Origin: an uncultured Collinsella sp.
GTDB lineage: Bacteria > Actinomycetota > Coriobacteriia > Coriobacteriales > Coriobacteriaceae
Length of the DNA: 64,000 nt
Assembly: GCA_934668345.1 (NCBI GenBank)
Contig: CAKUNE010000002.1
Coordinates: forward strand, 62,001-126,000
Direction of reading: 5' to 3'
In this document: piece by piece, positions 1 through 8,649 of the stretch
How the letters are laid out: every line of letters begins with the position of its first letter
Position numbering within the stretch: the first letter of the stretch is position 1
Notes under the pieces: model-generated
What the model was told of the DNA's origin: nothing
The model's database searches: none
The model's input: only the letters and a program-made list of their open reading frames with translations
Translations under genes and position numbers: made by a program

Positions 1-96
1 TCATCCCCCCTTCATAAATCATTTACTGATCTCGCCAGAAGCGGCTCTTCCGTGCCGTGCCTGCCGCTTGATGCGAGATTATTACCAGATAAAACC

Positions 97-126
97 GCTC
101 GGGGTGCGCAGTAATACACCCCGAGC
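97..126 (-). terminator. Rho-independent terminator of arcB
   Basis: A perfect 10-bp stem (97-106 with 117-126) has a 10-nt loop. Read on the minus strand it is followed by a short T run (the complement of AAAA at 91-94). It lies 17 bp past the arcB stop codon. The first 90 bp of the window show nothing I can assign. Confidence 0.8.
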
Positions 127-142
127 GAGATGCTAGATGCTC

Positions 143-1138
143 TTACTTGAGCGTGGCGTACATGACAGCCTTAATGGTGTGCATGCGGTTCTCGGCCTCG
201 TCGAAGACCTTGGAAGCGGGGCTCTCGAAGACCTCGTCGGTGACCTCCTGCTCGGTGATGCCGAACTGCTCGCACTTCTCGGCGCCAATCGTGGTGTTGG
301 TGTCGTGGAAGCTGGGCAGGCAGTGCAGGAAGATGGCACCCGGGTTGGCCATAGCCATGACCTCGGAGGTAACGCGATACGGGGTGAGCTGAGCGATGCG
401 CTCGGCCCAGACCTCGTCGGGCTCGCCCATGGAGACCCACACATCGGTGTAGATAACGTCGGCACCGGTGACGCCGTCCTTGACGTCGGTGGTCAGCTTG
501 ATGGTGCAGCCGTTGGCCTCGGCGATGGGCTTGCAGGCCTCGATGACGTCGTCAGCGGGCATGCACTCCTCGGGGCCGCAGGCCACGAAGTTCATGCCGA
601 GCTTGGAGCAGACAACCATGAGGGAGCGAGCGACATTGTTCTTGCAGTCGCCCATGAAGACGAGGGTCTTGCCCTTGATGTCGTAGTTGAAGTTCTCCTG
701 GACGGTCAGGATGTCGGCGAGCATCTGGGTGGGGTGCCACTCGGTGGTCAGGCCGTTCCACACGGGCACGCCGGACTTGGCAGCGAGCTCCTCGACGTCG
801 TCCTGGGCAAAGCCACGGAACTCGATGCCGTCATACATACGGCCGAGAACGCGGGCGGTGTCCTCGATGGACTCCTTCTTGCCCATCTGCGACGAACCGG
901 GATCGAGGTAGGTGACGCCCATGCCCAGATCCATGCCGCCGACCTCGAAGGCGCAGCGGGTACGAGTGGAGGTCTTCTGGAAGAGCAGAACGATGTTCTT
1001 GCCCTCGAGATAGCGGTGCGGAACGCCAGCGCGCTTCATGTCCTTGAAGTTCTTGGAAAGCTTGAGCAAGTACTCGATCTCCTCGGTGGAGAGGTCGAGG
1101 AGCTTGAGGAAGCTACGGCCGGAGAGGTTAACACCCAT
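143..1138 (-). CDS. arcB: Ornithine carbamoyltransferase
   Basis: A 331-residue cytoplasmic enzyme that interconverts citrulline plus phosphate with ornithine plus carbamoyl phosphate. The carbamoyl-phosphate motif STRTR is at residues 57-61 and the ornithine/citrulline motif HCLP at 272-275; the length is normal for the family. The ATG at 1138 is chosen because AGGAA lies 7 nt upstream and the [11 protein letters not shown]-terminus fits the family; the frame is open further upstream but without a ribosome site. It follows arcA copy 1 by about 105 bp on the same strand, so the catabolic (citrulline-splitting) direction is likely, although an anabolic ArgF cannot be excluded from sequence alone. 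No carbamate kinase gene lies in the window. Confidence 0.93.
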   Translation of the reverse strand: MGVNLSGRSFLKLLDLSTEEIEYLLKLSKNFKDMKRAGVPHRYLEGKNIVLLFQKTSTRTRCAFEVGGMDLGMGVTYLDPGSSQMGKKESIEDTARVLGRMYDGIEFRGFAQDDVEELAAKSGVPVWNGLTTEWHPTQMLADILTVQENFNYDIKGKTLVFMGDCKNNVARSLMVVCSKLGMNFVACGPEECMPADDVIEACKPIAEANGCTIKLTTDVKDGVTGADVIYTDVWVSMGEPDEVWAERIAQLTPYRVTSEVMAMANPGAIFLHCLPSFHDTNTTIGAEKCEQFGITEQEVTDEVFESPASKVFDEAENRMHTIKAVMYATLK

Positions 1139-1183
1139 GGTTCGTTTCCTTTCGAAAAAATGAATTACATAAGTAATAGTGTT

Positions 1184-1231
1184 GCCCGTTTGACGGGCGA
1201 AACCGGTGCGGTTGTAGGGGGACCGCACCGG
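1184..1231 (-). promoter_or_regulatory. Two intercistronic hairpins between arcA copy 1 and arcB
   Basis: A 10-bp stem (1203-1212 with 1222-1231) and a 6-bp stem (1184-1189 with 1193-1198) lie between the arcA stop and the arcB ribosome site. Neither is followed by a strong T run on the minus strand, so mRNA processing, stability or partial attenuation between the two genes is more likely than full termination (inference). Confidence 0.5.
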
Positions 1232-1242
1232 AACGTTAAAGA

Positions 1243-2509
1243 CTTAGAGGTCCTCGCGCCAGAAGGGCATGCTCATGCAGCGCGGGCCGCCGCGGCCGCG
1301 GGAGAGCTCGGCGGAGGGCACGACGAGAAGGTCCAGGCCCTCCTTGTACAGCACGTCGTTGGTGACGGTGTTGCGGGCGTAGACGCAGATCTTGCCGGGC
1401 TCGACGCACAGGGTGTTGGAGCCGTCGTTCCACTGCTCGCGGGAGGCCGCGATCGGGTCGCCGCCGCCGCAGGGGATCAGCTTGACCTGGTCGACGCCGG
1501 TGGCGTCCTCCAGGACGTGCTCGAGGGTGTCCTCGATCAGGCGGATGTTCACGTCGCCCGGGTTCTTGCCGGCGGTCAGCTCGTAGACGCGCAGGGTGCC
1601 CATGATGGCGGGGTGGATCGTGAACTTATCGACGTCGATCTGGGTGAAGACCGTGTCGAGGTGCATGAAGGCGCGCGAGACCGGGATGTCGAAGGCCAGG
1701 ATGCGCTCGACCTTGGAGTCGGAGTTCCAGAAGATGTTCTGGGCCATGACGTCGATAGCGGCGGCCTGGGTGCGCTGGGAGATGCCGACGGCGAGGGTCT
1801 TCTCGTTGATGTTCAGCACGTCGCCGCCCTCGGTGTGGAACTGGCAGTCGCGGCGGAAGTACAGGGAGACGTCCTTGTAGTCGGGGTGGTACTTGAAGAC
1901 GTACTTGCCGTACAGGGTCTCGCGGTTGCGGGTGACCGAGTACATGCGGTTGAGGTTGACGCCCTCGCCGACGACCGCGAACGGGTCGCGGGTGAAGTAG
2001 AGGTTGGGCATCGGGTCGATGATCAGGTCGGACTCGGACTCGGAGTTGACCAGGGAGTCGAGGGTCGTGGACGCCGTGAGGGGCATGTCGATCTCGGCCT
2101 TGGTCATGCCGGCCATGGTCTTCTTGACGAACTCGAGGTTGTCCTCGATGGAGTCCAGCTTCTCGCGGACGATCTGCGGCATGTGCTGGCCGCGGATGCC
2201 GGCCTCGGCGATGTACTGGTCGGTGAACTCGGCGCGGGCGCCGGGGACCTGGTCGAACACCTCGGCGACGAGGTTCTCGAGATAGAGGACCTCCACGCCC
2301 TGGTCCCTCAGGATCTGGGCGAAGGTGTCGTGCTCCTGCTGCGCGACCTCCAGGAACGGGACGTCGTCGAACAGGAGTCGCTCGAGCTCGTCGGGCGGCA
2401 GGTTGAGGAGCTCGTCGCCGGGACGGTGCAGGCAGACCTTCCTGAGCTTGCCGATCTCGGAAGGCACGTGCAGACCTTTCGTCATGGCCTCCTACCTTTC
2501 TTTCGGGCC
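1243..2509. repeat. arcA direct repeat, copy 1 (1267 bp)
   Basis: Line-by-line comparison shows 1243-2509 and 4333-5599 to be identical at every base. Identity starts 1 bp outside the arcA stop and ends 24 bp upstream of the start, just past the ribosome site. Beyond the upstream edge the copies are still recognisably similar but diverged. Confidence 0.97.
1244..2485 (-). CDS. arcA: Arginine deiminase, copy 1
   Basis: A 413-residue cytoplasmic enzyme hydrolysing arginine to citrulline and ammonia, the first step of the arginine deiminase route. The family signature is clear: FTRDPF in the first half, the HLDTVF histidine segment, and the nucleophile Cys403 in the C-terminal RCMSMPF motif. 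The start ATG is preceded by GAAAGG and AGGAGG. The nucleotide sequence is identical to copy 2 at 4334-5575. It is followed by arcB on the same strand and separated from the upstream aminotransferase by a strong terminator, so it should have its own promoter in 2510-2960. Such exact identity points to recent duplication or gene conversion. Confidence 0.95.
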   Translation of the reverse strand: MTKGLHVPSEIGKLRKVCLHRPGDELLNLPPDELERLLFDDVPFLEVAQQEHDTFAQILRDQGVEVLYLENLVAEVFDQVPGARAEFTDQYIAEAGIRGQHMPQIVREKLDSIEDNLEFVKKTMAGMTKAEIDMPLTASTTLDSLVNSESESDLIIDPMPNLYFTRDPFAVVGEGVNLNRMYSVTRNRETLYGKYVFKYHPDYKDVSLYFRRDCQFHTEGGDVLNINEKTLAVGISQRTQAAAIDVMAQNIFWNSDSKVERILAFDIPVSRAFMHLDTVFTQIDVDKFTIHPAIMGTLRVYELTAGKNPGDVNIRLIEDTLEHVLEDATGVDQVKLIPCGGGDPIAASREQWNDGSNTLCVEPGKICVYARNTVTNDVLYKEGLDLLVVPSAELSRGRGGPRCMSMPFWREDL

Positions 2510-2970
2510 CTTGTCAGGGCCGATTCGTTAGCGCCCCTCCGTGTGAGGCGTTATTGCTGACGACATATTTATATCCAAAATCAGCCCATACTTCCACCTT
2601 GCCCCCGAACGGTTTTTTATAGGGGGTGAACGGCATACACATATACTTCACGCATGGCACACTTCATCTTAATAAAGCGTATTTACGTGCTTAAACGCGT
2701 TTTCAATCCTAAAATCAAATGGAACTTAACTTTGTTAAACCATCCTCAAATTGCATATTTCCACTAAAGCTATGAATAGAATTAGCGGTTCATACCGCGT
2801 CTCAACCATTTTCATTTTTATTCAGAAAAAAGTTTGTCCTATTCATTTCTGGTAAATAAATTACCGTTTACCAGACGCTTGATACCGTTCACCGGAAACT
2901 CAGTATAAGGCCCAGCGGATACCGGCTCGCTTTACGGCCCCATTTGTAACAACTTGACTTCTCGGTATAG
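2486..2970 (-). promoter_or_regulatory. AT-rich upstream region of arcA copy 1
   Basis: About 485 bp without a gene, much richer in A+T than its surroundings. Two near-identical 11-mers, TACCGTTTACC (2862-2872) and TACCGTTCACC (2883-2893), are spaced exactly 21 bp apart. GGTAAA...TTTACC (2851-2872) forms an inverted repeat around the first. Scattered blocks, including TTATATCCAAAA, GCCCCCGAACGG and the 12-mer GATACCGTTCAC, recur upstream of arcA copy 2. I infer an activator-dependent promoter region; no -35/-10 pair is assigned with confidence. Confidence 0.45.
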
Positions 2971-3010
2971 AAAAACGGGCCCGCTTCCCCTAGGGGAACG
3001 GGTCCGTTTT
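2971..3010 (-). terminator. Terminator after the aminotransferase
   Basis: A long stem of two GC-rich arms closing around TTCCCCTAGGGGAA is flanked by AAAAA on the left and TTTT on the right, so it can act in both directions. It lies 50 bp past the aminotransferase stop and separates that gene from arcA copy 1. Confidence 0.85.
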
Positions 3011-3059
3011 CGATTATCTTCGGCCAATTTAGATAAGGCCCTCGAAGATCATCGGAATC

Positions 3060-4184
3060 CTAGCGATCAAACTCCGCCAGCGCCTCGCCCAAAAGCCTCA
3101 GGCCCTCGCGCAGAACGTCCTCGCTCGCGCAGTAGCCCAGGCGTGCGCCACAGGGAAGCTCAAAGCGGCTGCCGGGTACCAGCAGCACTCCCCTCTCGGA
3201 CAGCAGACGCTTGCAGAACTCCTCGTCGTCCTCGGGAATATCCAGCTGGATTAACGAGGTAGACACGCCCTGTGGGGCTGTCCAGGAAACGCGATGCTGC
3301 GTATCGATCCAAGCCTGCGCGATATCGCGGTTGCCAAACACGATCTTGCGATTGCGCTCGAGGATCTTGTCCTTGTGCTCAAGCACATAGGTCGCCAGGG
3401 CGTCGTTGAACACACCGCCGCAGATCATGGTGTAATCGCGATAGGTGCGGATTCGGTTGGATATCTCTTCGTCTGCCACGACCCAGCCCACGCGTGCCGC
3501 AGGCGTCGAATAGGTCTTCGACAACGAGTTGGTGACAATGGCCCTCTCGTACACGTCAGCCATCGACATAAAGGCCTCGGTGTTCTCAAGCGGCAGGTAC
3601 ACCTCGTCGCACAGCACATAGGCGCCCACCGAGCGGGCGATCTCGGCAATCTGGCCGAGCATATCGGCATCGAGCACCGTACCGATGGGGTTCGATGCGT
3701 TGTTGATGCAGATGAGCTTCGTGTTGGGACGAACGAGGCGCTTGAGCTGTTCGATATCGGGTTTCCATCCGAGCCCCTCGCGAAGCTCCCAATACTCGAC
3801 CTCGGCGCCGAGCGTACGTGGGATCTCATAGAGCGGCGCATAGGTAGGCCACTCGGCGATAACGTGGTCGCCGGGCTCGACCACGGCCATGATGGCGTTG
3901 AGGTTCGCACCCGTGCAGCCATTGGTCTGCAGAATGTGGTCGGGATTGACCTCGCGACGATACAGCTTGGCAACCTCGGTCTTAAACTCCGGCGAACCCT
4001 CGATCCAGCCGTAATTCATCTTCTCGCGATCCAGGCGCTCGTAGAACGTAGCACCATCCTGCTCGTCGAGCGCACGCAGCTCGCCCATGGTAAGCGAGGA
4101 GATCGTCGACTGGGCGATATCCCACGTGGCGCTCTTCTCCCAAACGTTAAGCCACTCCTCAACGCCGATTGTCTTGATGTCCAT
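3060..4184 (-). CDS. PLP-dependent aminotransferase of fold type I, linked to arcA
   Basis: A 374-residue class I/II aminotransferase. The Schiff-base lysine is K223 in SLSKTYSTPAARVGW and the cofactor aspartate D193 is in LCDEVY. The ATG at 4184 is chosen because AAGGAG sits 7 nt upstream. The gene lies between the two identical arcA copies on the same strand, so a role with arginine, citrulline or ornithine is inferred. The glycine-rich segment around TNGCTGANLNAIMAV resembles aminotransferase-like enzymes acting on arginine-derived substrates such as capreomycidine synthases, but that is recall, not proof. Substrate unknown. Confidence 0.85.
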   Translation of the reverse strand: MDIKTIGVEEWLNVWEKSATWDIAQSTISSLTMGELRALDEQDGATFYERLDREKMNYGWIEGSPEFKTEVAKLYRREVNPDHILQTNGCTGANLNAIMAVVEPGDHVIAEWPTYAPLYEIPRTLGAEVEYWELREGLGWKPDIEQLKRLVRPNTKLICINNASNPIGTVLDADMLGQIAEIARSVGAYVLCDEVYLPLENTEAFMSMADVYERAIVTNSLSKTYSTPAARVGWVVADEEISNRIRTYRDYTMICGGVFNDALATYVLEHKDKILERNRKIVFGNRDIAQAWIDTQHRVSWTAPQGVSTSLIQLDIPEDDEEFCKRLLSERGVLLVPGSRFELPCGARLGYCASEDVLREGLRLLGEALAEFDR

Positions 4185-4332
4185 GACCAAGCTCCTTACA
4201 AAAGCAGTCATCCAATCGTGCTGACGTTCCTCATAGAAGATTGGGGCGGCGCGAATACCCGCACCGCCCCAATGGGAGACATCTAATAGCAGCTAGATGT
4301 ATGTATTAAGACCTGTACGGGTCCTTGAAGAC

Positions 4333-5599
4333 CTTAGAGGTCCTCGCGCCAGAAGGGCATGCTCATGCAGCGCGGGCCGCCGCGGCCGCGGGAGAGCTCG
4401 GCGGAGGGCACGACGAGAAGGTCCAGGCCCTCCTTGTACAGCACGTCGTTGGTGACGGTGTTGCGGGCGTAGACGCAGATCTTGCCGGGCTCGACGCACA
4501 GGGTGTTGGAGCCGTCGTTCCACTGCTCGCGGGAGGCCGCGATCGGGTCGCCGCCGCCGCAGGGGATCAGCTTGACCTGGTCGACGCCGGTGGCGTCCTC
4601 CAGGACGTGCTCGAGGGTGTCCTCGATCAGGCGGATGTTCACGTCGCCCGGGTTCTTGCCGGCGGTCAGCTCGTAGACGCGCAGGGTGCCCATGATGGCG
4701 GGGTGGATCGTGAACTTATCGACGTCGATCTGGGTGAAGACCGTGTCGAGGTGCATGAAGGCGCGCGAGACCGGGATGTCGAAGGCCAGGATGCGCTCGA
4801 CCTTGGAGTCGGAGTTCCAGAAGATGTTCTGGGCCATGACGTCGATAGCGGCGGCCTGGGTGCGCTGGGAGATGCCGACGGCGAGGGTCTTCTCGTTGAT
4901 GTTCAGCACGTCGCCGCCCTCGGTGTGGAACTGGCAGTCGCGGCGGAAGTACAGGGAGACGTCCTTGTAGTCGGGGTGGTACTTGAAGACGTACTTGCCG
5001 TACAGGGTCTCGCGGTTGCGGGTGACCGAGTACATGCGGTTGAGGTTGACGCCCTCGCCGACGACCGCGAACGGGTCGCGGGTGAAGTAGAGGTTGGGCA
5101 TCGGGTCGATGATCAGGTCGGACTCGGACTCGGAGTTGACCAGGGAGTCGAGGGTCGTGGACGCCGTGAGGGGCATGTCGATCTCGGCCTTGGTCATGCC
5201 GGCCATGGTCTTCTTGACGAACTCGAGGTTGTCCTCGATGGAGTCCAGCTTCTCGCGGACGATCTGCGGCATGTGCTGGCCGCGGATGCCGGCCTCGGCG
5301 ATGTACTGGTCGGTGAACTCGGCGCGGGCGCCGGGGACCTGGTCGAACACCTCGGCGACGAGGTTCTCGAGATAGAGGACCTCCACGCCCTGGTCCCTCA
5401 GGATCTGGGCGAAGGTGTCGTGCTCCTGCTGCGCGACCTCCAGGAACGGGACGTCGTCGAACAGGAGTCGCTCGAGCTCGTCGGGCGGCAGGTTGAGGAG
5501 CTCGTCGCCGGGACGGTGCAGGCAGACCTTCCTGAGCTTGCCGATCTCGGAAGGCACGTGCAGACCTTTCGTCATGGCCTCCTACCTTTCTTTCGGGCC
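4333..5599. repeat. arcA direct repeat, copy 2 (1267 bp)
   Basis: Second member of the perfect direct repeat, same orientation as 1243-2509, offset 3090 bp. The unit between the copies carries the aminotransferase and its terminator. No insertion sequence ends or target-site duplications are visible at the borders. Confidence 0.97.
4334..5575 (-). CDS. arcA: Arginine deiminase, copy 2
   Basis: A 413-residue arginine deiminase identical in every base to copy 1, with the same catalytic Cys403 and the same ribosome site. It is the promoter-proximal gene of the cluster: arcA copy 2 is followed by the aminotransferase after about 150 bp on the same strand, and no strong terminator is seen between them, so these two are probably co-transcribed. 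Because the upstream region differs from that of copy 1, the two identical enzymes may be expressed under different conditions (inference). Confidence 0.95.
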   Translation of the reverse strand: MTKGLHVPSEIGKLRKVCLHRPGDELLNLPPDELERLLFDDVPFLEVAQQEHDTFAQILRDQGVEVLYLENLVAEVFDQVPGARAEFTDQYIAEAGIRGQHMPQIVREKLDSIEDNLEFVKKTMAGMTKAEIDMPLTASTTLDSLVNSESESDLIIDPMPNLYFTRDPFAVVGEGVNLNRMYSVTRNRETLYGKYVFKYHPDYKDVSLYFRRDCQFHTEGGDVLNINEKTLAVGISQRTQAAAIDVMAQNIFWNSDSKVERILAFDIPVSRAFMHLDTVFTQIDVDKFTIHPAIMGTLRVYELTAGKNPGDVNIRLIEDTLEHVLEDATGVDQVKLIPCGGGDPIAASREQWNDGSNTLCVEPGKICVYARNTVTNDVLYKEGLDLLVVPSAELSRGRGGPRCMSMPFWREDL

Positions 5600-6127
5600 T
5601 TACTGGCCGAATGTATCAGCGCCCCTCCATATGGGACGCTGCTTGCTGACAGCTCTAGTTATATCCAAAAATCACCCGCAATTCCACCTCGCCCCCGAAC
5701 GGTCAACAAAGTGCGATGAACGGTATATCGCATGTGATTCCCCCATGATGTACTTCGGCGTTCTAAAGTAACTTTTCTAAGGTAAACGCTCTTTTTTCTC
5801 AAAAATCATTCGCAATTACAACTCCAATCTTTCGATTAAGAATTGCATATCTAAAACGGTTTTATGTATATAAATGACGCTTGTTCGTGTTTCTGTCTGT
5901 ATTCGATGATATTCAGCTACCTATCATTCTTATTCACAAATACTCACCAGTTGAGTGTGGATATAGATTGCTTGCAAAACGAAGCAGGCAGTTAGTTGTA
6001 TGCCTTGGCAGCGTAAGAAGTAGGTAAAGATACCGTTCACGCGATACGTCCGTGCCACAAGTCGACTAAATTGAGACAATAGTAATTAGTGTTAGGCTAC
6101 CGTCCCCCGTGGGGACTGAACGGACAG
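5576..6127 (-). promoter_or_regulatory. Upstream region of arcA copy 2; no gene seen
   Basis: About 550 AT-rich bp between the divergent arcA copy 2 and ppk1. It is partly alignable with the upstream region of arcA copy 1: GCGCCCCTCC, TTATATCCAAAA, GCCCCCGAACGG, ATTGCATAT and GATACCGTTCAC at 6029-6040. GGTAAACGCT (5781-5790) is one mismatch from GGTAAACGGT, found upstream of arcA copy 1 and ldh. It must also hold the ppk1 promoter. No conserved ORF was found. Confidence 0.45.
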
Positions 6128-6133
6128 ATGCAT

Positions 6134-8536
6134 ATGCCGAGCAAAATCGAAAAGAAGCAAGCCGCCGCAAAGCTGCGCAAGCCGCCGCGCGACTTCTCGT
6201 ACACGCAGAATCGAGAGCTCAGCTGGCTACGCTTTGACAACCGCGTGCTCGACGAGGCCTTCGACGAGACCGTTCCGCTGTTCGAGCGCCTAAAGTTCGT
6301 CTCGATCTTTGAGTCCAACCTCGACGAGTTCCTTATGGTGCGCGTGGGCGGCCTATCCGACCTGGCGGAGCTCAAAAAGCAACCCGTGGACAACAAAAGC
6401 AATATGACTGCCTCTGAGCAGGTTGAAGCCGTCGTGGCGGAGCTGCCCGAGCTCCTCGACCGCTGGGAGTCCATCTTCAAGAGCATCGAGGGCAAGCTCG
6501 ACGCCCTGGGTGTCCACCGCGCTCACGTCGATTCGCTTACGCCCGAGGAGCGCACCTTTGTCACCCGCTACTTCCAGGCCTACGTATCGCCGGTCATCTC
6601 GCCGCTGGTGATTGACCCGCGTCACCCCTTCCCCAACCTGCGTAACGGCGCTCTCTACCTGGCTTGCGGCCTGGACGGTGTCACCGACGAGGAGAGCCTG
6701 CTGGGCCTCATCGAGATTCCCGCCTCGATGAACCGCGTGGTCGAGATCCCCTCGCCCACCGGCACCTACTCCTACATCTTGCTCGAAGACGTCATCCTCG
6801 CCTGCCTGGACAGCTGCTTTGGCTCCTATAAGCCGCTCGACCGCGCGCTCATCCGCGTCACCCGCAACGCCGACATCGATCCGGACGGCGAGGGCGTCGA
6901 AGAGGAAGAGGACTACCGCCAGCACATGAAGCGCATCCTCAAGAAGCGCCTGCGTCTGCAGCCGGTAGTGCTCGCGGTCTCGGGGTCGCTCGAGAAGGCG
7001 ACGCTCAAGACCATCCGCAAGGCGCTCGAGCTTTCTCGCCGCTCGGTCTTTACCTGCGATATCCCGCTCGACCTGGGCTACGTCTTCGGCATTGAGGGCA
7101 AGATTCCCGAGCATCTACGCAACGAGCTGCTCTTTACGCCGTTTAAGCCGCAGCCCAACCCCACCATCGATATGACCCGCTCCATCCGCGAGCAGGTGCT
7201 GCAGCACGACAAGCTGCTCTTTTACCCTTACGAGGCCATGAATCCGTTCTTGGACCTGGTGCACGAGGCCGCCTATGACCCCGAGTGCATCTCGCTGCGC
7301 ATCACGCTCTACCGCGTGGCCAAGCAGAGCCGCCTGTGCGAGTCACTGATCGATGCCGCCGAGAACGGCAAAGAAGTCACGGTGCTCATGGAGCTCCGCG
7401 CGCGCTTTGACGAGCAGAACAACATCGAGTGGGCCGAGCGCCTGGAAGAGGCCGGCTGCACCGTCATCTACGGCTCCGAGGGCTTTAAGTGCCACTCCAA
7501 GATCTGCCAGCTCACCTATCGCGAAGGCATGGCGCTAACGCGTCTGACGCTGCTGGGCACCGGCAACTTTAACGAGAAGACGGCCAAACTCTACAGCGAC
7601 TTTATGCTCATGACCGCCCACCCCGGCATCGGCGAGGATGCCAACCTGTTCTTCCGCAACCTGTCGCTGGGCAATCTGCGCGGCGATTACCGCTTCCTGG
7701 GTGTGGCGCCCGTAGGCCTCAAGCCGCTCATCATGCGCGGTCTGGATCGCGAGATTCAGCGCGCTCTCGCTGGCGAGCCCGCCCGCGTGTTCTTTAAACT
7801 CAACTCGCTCACCGACCGCGAGGTCATCGACAAGATCGCCGAGGCATCGTGCGCAGGAGTCCGCGTGGACATGATCATCCGCGGCATCTCGTGCCTCAAG
7901 CCGGGCGTTCCTGGCAAGACCGAAAACGTGCATGTCCGTTCTATCGTCGGACGCTTTTTGGAGCATGCGCGCGTTTACGCCTTTGGCGTGGACTCGGACA
8001 TGATCTACCTGAGCTCGGCCGACATGATGACGCGCAACACCGAGCACCGCGTGGAGATCGCCTTCCCCGTGCTCGACCCCACCTGCCGCGCCCTGGTGCA
8101 CGAGTACATGGGCATGCAGCTGCACGACAACGTGAAAGCCCGCAGCCTGACAAGTGACGGCACCTGGGTTCCCGTGGAGCGTACAGGAGGTGAGAAACCC
8201 TTCAACTCGCAGGAAGCCCTGCTGGAGCGTGCCTATCGCAACGCCGAGGCCGCGCCCGAGCCCGTCATTGAGGCGAAACCCGCCCCCGAGCCCGAGCCGC
8301 AGCCGGTAGCACCCAAGGTCCAAAAGGTCCAGGCGACCGTCATTGAGCCCGAGCCCGCACCTGCACCTCAGCCCGAGCCGCAGGTCACCAAGCCCGCACC
8401 CGAGACGAGCGCCCGTCGCGATAAGCCCGCCGCCAAGACCAAGGCCATCGAGCGCCATCGCCCCGGTCGTGTGCGCATGGGCCTGGGCCTGATCGGCCTG
8501 GGTCTTAAGACGCTCATTACCGGCAAGACGAAATAG
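6134..8536 (+). CDS. ppk1: Polyphosphate kinase 1 with a Pro/Glu-rich tail
   Basis: About 800 residues. It makes and breaks polyphosphate using ATP. The N-terminal domain (NRELSWLRFDNRVLDEA), the phosphohistidine region FKCHSK (H454) and the C-terminal block IVGRFLEHARVYAF (H611) with YLSSADMMTRN are typical of PPK1. Beyond residue 700 comes a tail of about 100 residues, first rich in Pro, Glu and Ala, then basic, ending in a Gly/Leu segment; this is not part of the standard enzyme and may be a tether or interaction region. The start is uncertain: ATG at 6134 (GGAC 8 nt upstream) or 6128; a GTG at 6089 is less likely. A terminator follows directly. Confidence 0.93.
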   Translation: MPSKIEKKQAAAKLRKPPRDFSYTQNRELSWLRFDNRVLDEAFDETVPLFERLKFVSIFESNLDEFLMVRVGGLSDLAELKKQPVDNKSNMTASEQVEAVVAELPELLDRWESIFKSIEGKLDALGVHRAHVDSLTPEERTFVTRYFQAYVSPVISPLVIDPRHPFPNLRNGALYLACGLDGVTDEESLLGLIEIPASMNRVVEIPSPTGTYSYILLEDVILACLDSCFGSYKPLDRALIRVTRNADIDPDGEGVEEEEDYRQHMKRILKKRLRLQPVVLAVSGSLEKATLKTIRKALELSRRSVFTCDIPLDLGYVFGIEGKIPEHLRNELLFTPFKPQPNPTIDMTRSIREQVLQHDKLLFYPYEAMNPFLDLVHEAAYDPECISLRITLYRVAKQSRLCESLIDAAENGKEVTVLMELRARFDEQNNIEWAERLEEAGCTVIYGSEGFKCHSKICQLTYREGMALTRLTLLGTGNFNEKTAKLYSDFMLMTAHPGIGEDANLFFRNLSLGNLRGDYRFLGVAPVGLKPLIMRGLDREIQRALAGEPARVFFKLNSLTDREVIDKIAEASCAGVRVDMIIRGISCLKPGVPGKTENVHVRSIVGRFLEHARVYAFGVDSDMIYLSSADMMTRNTEHRVEIAFPVLDPTCRALVHEYMGMQLHDNVKARSLTSDGTWVPVERTGGEKPFNSQEALLERAYRNAEAAPEPVIEAKPAPEPEPQPVAPKVQKVQATVIEPEPAPAPQPEPQVTKPAPETSARRDKPAAKTKAIERHRPGRVRMGLGLIGLGLKTLITGKTK

Positions 8537-8560
8537 TCGTTTGTAGAAGCTGTTTGTAGA

Positions 8561-8604
8561 AGCGCCCCGCATTTGAGGAAAGCCTCGGATGCGGGGCGCT
8601 TTTC
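8561..8604 (+). terminator. Terminator of ppk1
   Basis: A perfect 12-bp GC-rich stem (8561-8572 with 8589-8600) followed by TTTT. Just before it the 12-mer GTTTGTAGAAGC occurs twice in tandem. Confidence 0.9.
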
Positions 8605-8649
8605 CCTGCTACCATGGTGCGAACAACAACACGAATGACAGGCAGGGAT

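Noticed and set aside
137..2560. An 807-codon open frame on the plus strand opposite arcB and arcA
   Set aside because: It is antisense to two well-supported enzymes; the frame stays open because of their strong third-position C/G bias, and its protein is repetitive Val/Gly/Asp/Leu without a family.
1243..5599. The arcA repeats as ends of a composite transposon
   Set aside because: No transposase, terminal inverted repeats or target duplications are visible; the repeat edges coincide with the gene.
4325..5719. A 464-codon plus-strand frame opposite arcA copy 2
   Set aside because: Identical in cause to the one opposite copy 1; it follows from the repeat and codon bias.
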